The notes under the pieces: generated by a model | Databases searched by the model: none | Told to the model about the DNA's origin: nothing | Seen by the model: the letters and a program-made list of their open reading frames with translations, nothing else | Translations under genes and position numbers: made by a program | DNA from: Candidatus Aenigmatarchaeota archaeon | GTDB taxonomy: Archaea; Aenigmatarchaeota; Aenigmatarchaeia; PWEA01; B50-G16 | Assembly (NCBI GenBank): GCA_003663345.1 | Contig: QMZU01000014.1 | Span: forward strand, 1 to 10,581 | Direction of reading: 5' to 3' | Length of the DNA stretch: 10,581 nucleotides | Shown: piece by piece, positions 7,346-10,581 of the stretch | Layout of the letters: every line of letters starts with the position of its first letter | Position numbering within the stretch: position 1 is the stretch's first letter

Positions 7346-7354
7346 TTTTATATA
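7346..7354 (+). promoter_or_regulatory. Box A (TATA) promoter for lsm-rpl37e-rps8e
   Basis: TTTTATATA lies about 30-38 bases before the lsm ATG at 7384. Transcription would start around 7375-7380, giving a short leader. GGGTGTGAT at 7372-7380 could act as ribosome binding site if the start lies slightly upstream. This is the only gene-proximal TATA element for the lsm cluster. Confidence 0.65.
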
Positions 7355-7383
7355 GCTGAGATATAATCTATGGGTGTGATTGA

Positions 7384-7605
7384 ATGACAACAAACAGACC
7401 GCTGGACGCACTTGACCAGGCCAAGGGAAAGAGAATAATAATCCGTCTCAAGAACGGTGACCAGATAGCCGGGGTGCTGAAGGCATTCGACCTCCACATA
7501 AATGTGTGGCTGGAGGATGCTGAACAGATAAACAGTGAAAAGAAGATCAAACTGGGAACCGTTATAGTCAGGGGTGACAACATACTCTTTGCTTCTCCGG
7601 AATAA
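7384..7605 (+). CDS. lsm: Sm-like archaeal protein (SmAP/Lsm)
   Basis: This 73-residue protein covers a complete Sm fold. The Sm1 motif runs from RPLDALDQAKGKRIIIRLKN through GDQIAGVLKAFDLHINVWLEDAE, and the Sm2 motif is KLGTVIVRGDNILFASP. Sm-like archaeal proteins form heptameric rings that bind U-rich RNA and are implicated in tRNA and small RNA handling. The ATG follows GGGTGTGAT and a box A. Twelve bases separate it from rpl37e, and the lsm-rpl37e pairing is a well-known archaeal arrangement. Confidence 0.95.
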   Translation: MTTNRPLDALDQAKGKRIIIRLKNGDQIAGVLKAFDLHINVWLEDAEQINSEKKIKLGTVIVRGDNILFASPE

Positions 7606-7617
7606 AGGGTGGTTCTC

Positions 7618-7803
7618 ATGAGTAAGGGCACCCCTTCCTTTGGTAAGCATCAAAGAAGAACCCATGTTAGATGCAGAAGGTGCGGTAGGAAGAGTTTTCA
7701 TAAGAGAAAGGGCTACTGCGCTGCCTGCGGTTTTGGTAAAACCACCCATATAAAGAATGAGAACTGGAAGACCAGAAAGATAACAGGTGAGAGAAAGTTA
7801 TGA
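7618..7803 (+). CDS. rpl37e: Ribosomal protein L37e
   Basis: This 61-residue basic zinc-ribbon protein of the large ribosomal subunit opens with [19 protein letters not shown]. It has a four-cysteine zinc site at Cys19, Cys22, Cys34 and Cys37 (CRRCG and CAACGFG), followed by a basic tail with the conserved [12 protein letters not shown] stretch. The ATG at 7618 is supported by GGGTGG at 7607-7612 and by the conserved N-terminus. A GTG at 7609 would add three unconserved residues. The TGA overlaps the rps8e ATG as ATGA. Confidence 0.96.
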   Translation: MSKGTPSFGKHQRRTHVRCRRCGRKSFHKRKGYCAACGFGKTTHIKNENWKTRKITGERKL

Positions 7804-8165
7804 GATGGCAGGTTGCACGTGGAAGGAGAAGTACAGGTGCAAAGATAAGGCAGCACAGGAAAAGAAGGAAGCATGAGATGGGGAGGGATATTCCTGAGAC
7901 ACATGTAGGAGATAAAAGGATTAAGAAGACGAGAGTAAGAGGGGGTGGCTTCAAGTTCAGGGTTCTATCTACGGATGTTGTTAATCTTATTGGTGTGGGC
8001 CTTGTGAAGGTGAAGGGTGTTCTTAAGAATGAGGCAAACCCGCATTATGTGAGGAGGAATATAATTACAAAGGGTGCGATCATTGAAACGGAGAAGGGGA
8101 AGGCAAAGGTGACTTCAAGACCAGGGCAGGATGGGATTGTGAACGCTGTTCCTGTAGAGGATTGA
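7800..8165 (+). CDS. rps8e: Ribosomal protein S8e
   Basis: This small-subunit ribosomal protein has 121 residues, near the usual archaeal length of about 125. Family hallmarks are the basic N-terminus [17 protein letters not shown], the [17 protein letters not shown] core, and the highly characteristic [19 protein letters not shown] and [17 protein letters not shown] segments. The start overlaps the L37e stop (ATGA), with GGTGA at 7786-7790 as ribosome binding site. This points to an lsm-rpl37e-rps8e transcription unit. A T-rich stretch follows the stop. Confidence 0.96.
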   Translation: MRWQVARGRRSTGAKIRQHRKRRKHEMGRDIPETHVGDKRIKKTRVRGGGFKFRVLSTDVVNLIGVGLVKVKGVLKNEANPHYVRRNIITKGAIIETEKGKAKVTSRPGQDGIVNAVPVED

Positions 8166-8177
8166 TCTGTTTCTGAT

Positions 8178-8193
8178 AAAATTTTTATTTTTT
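8178..8193 (+). promoter_or_regulatory. A/T-rich spacer: box A for the glycosylase gene and likely terminator of rps8e
   Basis: AAAATTTTTATTTTTT occupies most of the 45-base gap. TTTTTAT at 8182-8188 lies 23-29 bases before the ATG at 8211, which fits box A of a leaderless or short-leader transcript. The T-runs could also terminate the rps8e transcript. The two roles may overlap. Confidence 0.5.
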
Positions 8194-8210
8194 CAACAGG
8201 AAAAGAAATC

Positions 8211-8789
8211 ATGATTCTGAAGAGAAGGTTCTACAGAAGGGACACAGCAAAGGTTGCACAGGAGCTTCTCGGTAAGGTTCTGTGTCATGAAGTGGATGGA
8301 TACGTTCTGAAAGGGAAGATAGTGGAAACAGAAGCGTATTATGGTGAGAATGACCCTGGTTCCCATGCTTTCATCGGCATGACACCCAGGAATTCTGTGA
8401 TGTATGGAGAGGCTGGTTTTTCTTATGTTTATTTCACTTATGGAATGCATCACATGCTGAACGTTGTTACGGAAAGGGTTGGTGTGGCAGGAGCGGTTCT
8501 GATAAGGGCAGTGGAGCCTCTTGAAGGAATCTATTTTATGAAGAAAAGGAGAAGAACTGATGATATTCGGAACCTCACAACCGGTCCGGGCAAACTCACC
8601 CAGGCCTTTGGTATAGACCTTTCTCATAACGGACTGGACCTGACCAACGGACCATTGAGGATAATGAAAGGTGATAAACCAAAAGAAATAGTTAGAACAG
8701 GGAGGATAGGAATCAACCAAGGCAAGGAGCTTCAGCTCAGGTTCTGTGTAAAGGATAGTCCGTTCCTCTCACGGAAAAATTATTTATAA
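8211..8789 (+). CDS. AAG/MPG-type 3-methyladenine DNA glycosylase
   Basis: This base-excision repair enzyme removes alkylated or deaminated purines from DNA. At 192 residues it is the usual length for the compact prokaryotic form. Family motifs are LLGKVLCHE, then GKIVETEAYYGENDPGSHA, where Glu41 is the equivalent of the catalytic Glu and Tyr43 of the base-stacking Tyr next to it. TPRNSVMY, GFSYVYFTYGMHHMLNVVTE (the intercalating-Tyr region) and the C-terminal GPGKLTQAFGI follow. There is no signal peptide or membrane segment. The ATG has CAGGAAAAG at 8198-8205 upstream. The family is mostly bacterial and eukaryotic and patchy in archaea, so ancient transfer is possible, but I see no sharp composition break. 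It stands between two promoter-like sequences, so it is probably monocistronic. Confidence 0.92.
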   Translation: MILKRRFYRRDTAKVAQELLGKVLCHEVDGYVLKGKIVETEAYYGENDPGSHAFIGMTPRNSVMYGEAGFSYVYFTYGMHHMLNVVTERVGVAGAVLIRAVEPLEGIYFMKKRRRTDDIRNLTTGPGKLTQAFGIDLSHNGLDLTNGPLRIMKGDKPKEIVRTGRIGINQGKELQLRFCVKDSPFLSRKNYL

Positions 8790-8790
8790 A
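8783..8790 (+). promoter_or_regulatory. Box A promoter of pyrG (leaderless transcript likely)
   Basis: TTTATAAA is centred about 23 bases before the pyrG ATG at 8810 and overlaps the glycosylase stop codon. No GGTG-type ribosome binding site lies between it and the ATG; the spacer is all A/T-rich. That spacing and the missing site fit a leaderless mRNA. Confidence 0.65.
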
Positions 8791-8809
8791 ATTTTTGATA
8801 TTATTTTTT

Positions 8810-10402
8810 ATGCCTGGGGAACCAAAGTGGATTTTTATAACTGGCGGTGTATTGAGCGGTCTGGGCAAAGGTATAGTATCTGCTTCTGTATCGAAACTCC
8901 TTCAGGCAAGGGGTTTGAAGGTTGTCCCGATAAAATGTGATGGTTATCTGAATGTTGACCCCGGGACGATGAATCCAATAGAGCATGGTGAGGTCTTCGT
9001 TCTGGATGATGGTGGAGAGGTGGATATGGATTTTGGGCATTACGAAAGATTCCTTGGTCTGAACTGCAGGTTTGACTGGAATCTCACCTCAGGAAAGATC
9101 TTCAAATCAGTTATAGACAAGGAGCGGGAGGGTAAGTTCCTTGGTCAGACCGTGCAGATGATACCACATGTCACGGATGAGATCATAGGAAGGTTGGGAA
9201 GTATCGCGGAAGAGGAGAAACCTGATGTGATGGTGGTGGAGATAGGCGGCACAGTCGGTGATATAGAGAACATGCTCTTCCTTGAAGCCGTGAGGCAGAT
9301 GAGGAACATTTACAGAGATTCTATGCTGATACATCTCACCCTCGTGCCTGTTTTGGATGTTGTGGGGGAGCAGAAGACCAAACCAACACAGCACAGTGTG
9401 AGGGAGTTGCAGAGGGTGGGGCTGGATGCTGATGTGATAATAGGGAGGAGTAAGGAGAAGTTGGATAAGAGGACAAAAAAGAAAATATCCCTCTTCTGCA
9501 ATGTTCCTCCGGAAAATGTCATCTCGGATCCTGATATAGATAACATTTACGAAATACCACTTCTCCTTGAGGAAGAGGGTCTGGATAGGATAATGGTGAA
9601 GCATCTCGGGTTGGGGTCAAACGGCTGTGATCTCGGGAAATGGCGCGAACTCGTGGAGAATATGAAGAAACCTGAAAGAAGGGTGAAGGTCGGAATATGT
9701 GGTAAGTACACAAAACTCGAGGACTCCTATGTGAGTATAGTTGAAGCGCTGAGGCACGCGGCAGCCCATCAAAAAGCAGAAGTGGAGCTCAAGTGGGTTG
9801 AGACAACCGATATAGAAAAAGGTGAGTGCGATCTGTCGGTGTTAAAAGACGTGAATGGAGTGATAATTCCCGGTGGTTTTGGGAGTCGTGGTGCAGAGGG
9901 GAAGATTGAGGTAATAAGGTATGCACGTGAGAACGGTATTCCAATACTCGGTCTCTGTTTTGGTCTTCAGTTGATGGTGGTCGAGTTCGCGAGGAACGTA
10001 TGCGGTTTGAAGGGCGCGAACACCACCGAAGTTGATGAGAATACAAAACACCCTGTGATAGATATACTCCCTGAACAGAAGAAGATTGTGAACAAGGGTG
10101 GGACCATGAGGTTAGGCGGTTACGAGGCGCATCTTAAAGAAGGGACACTCGTGAGAAAGCTCTACGGAAAACCTGTAGTAAGAGAAAGGCACAGGCACAG
10201 GTATGAGGTGAACCCTGATTATCATGAGATATTGGAAAGAAATGGCCTTGTTCTCTCAGGCATGAATGAGAATCTTGTGGAGTTCATAGAGTTGAAAAAC
10301 CATCCATTCTATCTCGGAACTCAGGCACACCCGGAGTTCACTTCAAGTCTTGAGAAACCGAATCCCTGCTTCTATGGTTTTGTGAAGGCACTTCTGAAAT
10401 AG
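8810..10402 (+). CDS. pyrG: CTP synthase
   Basis: This enzyme makes CTP from UTP, ATP and glutamine, the last step of pyrimidine nucleotide synthesis. At 530 residues it is full length. The N-terminal amidoligase domain (about 1-270) shows ITGGVLSGLGKG with Lys20 in the P-loop-like segment, DGYLNVDPGTMNP, HGEVFVLDDGGEVDMDFGHYERF and the UTP-binding EQKTKPTQHSV. The C-terminal class I glutaminase domain (about 290-530) shows GKYTKLEDSYVS, PGGFGSRG, the nucleophile elbow GLCFGLQ with Cys383, RERHRHRYEVNP and the triad partners His507 and Glu509 in HPEF. I chose ATG 8810 because homologues begin close to the KWIFITGG strand; an upstream in-frame ATG at 8795 would add five hydrophobic residues inside the promoter. 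The stop abuts the convergent tRNA-Cys gene. Confidence 0.98.
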   Translation: MPGEPKWIFITGGVLSGLGKGIVSASVSKLLQARGLKVVPIKCDGYLNVDPGTMNPIEHGEVFVLDDGGEVDMDFGHYERFLGLNCRFDWNLTSGKIFKSVIDKEREGKFLGQTVQMIPHVTDEIIGRLGSIAEEEKPDVMVVEIGGTVGDIENMLFLEAVRQMRNIYRDSMLIHLTLVPVLDVVGEQKTKPTQHSVRELQRVGLDADVIIGRSKEKLDKRTKKKISLFCNVPPENVISDPDIDNIYEIPLLLEEEGLDRIMVKHLGLGSNGCDLGKWRELVENMKKPERRVKVGICGKYTKLEDSYVSIVEALRHAAAHQKAEVELKWVETTDIEKGECDLSVLKDVNGVIIPGGFGSRGAEGKIEVIRYARENGIPILGLCFGLQLMVVEFARNVCGLKGANTTEVDENTKHPVIDILPEQKKIVNKGGTMRLGGYEAHLKEGTLVRKLYGKPVVRERHRHRYEVNPDYHEILERNGLVLSGMNENLVEFIELKNHPFYLGTQAHPEFTSSLEKPNPCFYGFVKALLK

Positions 10403-10419
10403 TGGAGCCGGGGTCGAGA

Positions 10420-10478
10420 TTCTCGCACCCTTTCTTTTGGTTCGGATGGTTTTAGAGGGGCGGGGGGGGCGCTCTTAT
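10420..10478 (-). other. tRNA-Cys intron 2, T-loop (about 59/60)
   Basis: This 59-base insertion splits the T loop at the same place as tRNA-Lys intron 3. The borders can slide within a repeated GAA. At 59/60 the exon bases T55, C56 and G57 pair with 10423-10425, and bulges AA|A and AA|T flank them, a better splice fold than the other registers. The insert is C-rich with a run of eight C, and it shows no clear sequence similarity to the tRNA-Lys insert. Confidence 0.65.
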
Positions 10479-10499
10479 TTCGACTTCGAGTACACCGGT

Positions 10500-10510
10500 T
10501 CCCTCTGGTT
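10500..10510 (-). other. tRNA-Cys intron 1, canonical 37/38 site
   Basis: This is an 11-base intron between G37 (10511) and A38 (10499). Removing it restores the five-pair anticodon stem ACCGG/CCGGT. A relaxed bulge-helix-bulge is possible: bulges AG|A and GA|A are separated by the helix 10516-10513 with 10505-10502 (C-G, T-G, one G-A mismatch, C-G). Adenines at both borders allow a one-base slide. Confidence 0.75.
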
Positions 10511-10573
10511 CTGCAGCCGGTTGCATAGCCACGCTGCCACCCCGGGACGTGGTATTATTTTTCTTTGAACAAG

Positions 10574-10579
10574 TATAAA
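10574..10579 (-). promoter_or_regulatory. Box A promoter of tRNA-Cys
   Basis: On the minus strand TTTATA lies 28-33 bases before the first base of the tRNA, the expected distance for a start at or just before the mature 5' end. The upstream element would lie outside the window. This independent promoter favours an expressed gene over a dead remnant. Confidence 0.6.
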
Positions 10580-10581
10580 GG

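Larger units (their letters stand above)
10403..10546 (-). tRNA. tRNA-Cys(GCA)-like gene with two introns
   Basis: Read on the minus strand from 10546, removing two insertions leaves 74 bases with encoded CCA. The acceptor strand CCCGGGG pairs with CCCCGGC except at 1:72 (C opposite C). U8, the short D stem and a D loop with TGGCTA follow. The anticodon stem ACCGG pairs with CCGGT around CTGCAGA, anticodon GCA (10514-10512). The variable loop has four bases and the discriminator is U73, both usual for tRNA-Cys. The T arm is TCGAA, GTCGAAT, CTCGA, with an A53-C61 mismatch and G in place of T54. The identity is clear, but functionality is uncertain because of these oddities. The 3' end directly abuts the pyrG stop codon. 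Confidence 0.78.

Noticed and set aside
9107..9604. Minus-strand open frame opposite pyrG
   Set aside because: It is His/Leu-rich without a family match or a start signal, and lies wholly opposite the conserved synthase domain.
10439..10470. G-quadruplex regulatory element on the plus strand
   Set aside because: Only one long G run and one GGGG tract occur, without four regular tracts. The run sits inside the tRNA-Cys intron, where the transcribed RNA is C-rich.
1..10581. CRISPR array, insertion sequence, prophage or attachment site
   Set aside because: No repeat-spacer pattern, transposase, terminal inverted repeats or integrase was seen, and the window is almost filled by housekeeping genes.

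Overview
The window is archaeal chromosomal DNA. RNA polymerase is encoded as split B''/B' and split A'/A'' subunits. Next to it are L30e, an archaeal two-KH NusA, aEF-1beta, an Sm-like protein, L37e and S8e. Start sites follow TATA-type box A elements and GGTG-type ribosome binding sites, and arginine is mostly AGG/AGA. A split B subunit is known from several euryarchaeal groups. Introns at non-canonical tRNA positions are best known from Thermoproteales and from some DPANN archaea such as Micrarchaeota. I therefore leave the lineage open: an archaeon with euryarchaeal-type RNAP gene organisation and unusual tRNA introns.

Layout. Positions 2-7104 form one tightly packed plus-strand operon: the 3' part of rpoB'', then rpoB', rpoA', rpoA'', rpl30e, nusA and aef1b, with overlaps or gaps of a few bases. 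A tRNA-Lys(CTT) gene starts two bases after the aef1b stop (7107-7263). It reads as a normal tRNA only after three separate insertions are removed: one in the D arm, one in the anticodon loop and one in the T loop. A 120-base intergenic region follows, with two TATA-like elements, a repeated 9-mer and a hairpin. Then come lsm, rpl37e and rps8e (7384-8165), an AAG/MPG-type alkyl-purine DNA glycosylase (8211-8789) and CTP synthase pyrG (8810-10402). On the minus strand, directly abutting the pyrG stop, lies a tRNA-Cys(GCA)-like gene (10403-10546) with an anticodon-loop intron and a second T-loop intron. Its promoter box A lies at 10574-10579.

How the genes work together. Nearly everything serves information processing: transcription (the four large RNAP pieces and NusA), translation (L30e, L37e, S8e, aEF-1beta, two tRNAs) and RNA handling (the Sm-like protein). 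The other two genes are a repair glycosylase and CTP synthase, which supplies a nucleotide to the polymerase. The most interesting content is the tRNA genes. Both carry an insertion at the same place in the T loop, besides short canonical-site introns. The predicted mature tRNA-Cys also has odd residues (C1 opposite C72, A53 opposite C61, G54) that point to a decaying gene, RNA editing or sequence error.
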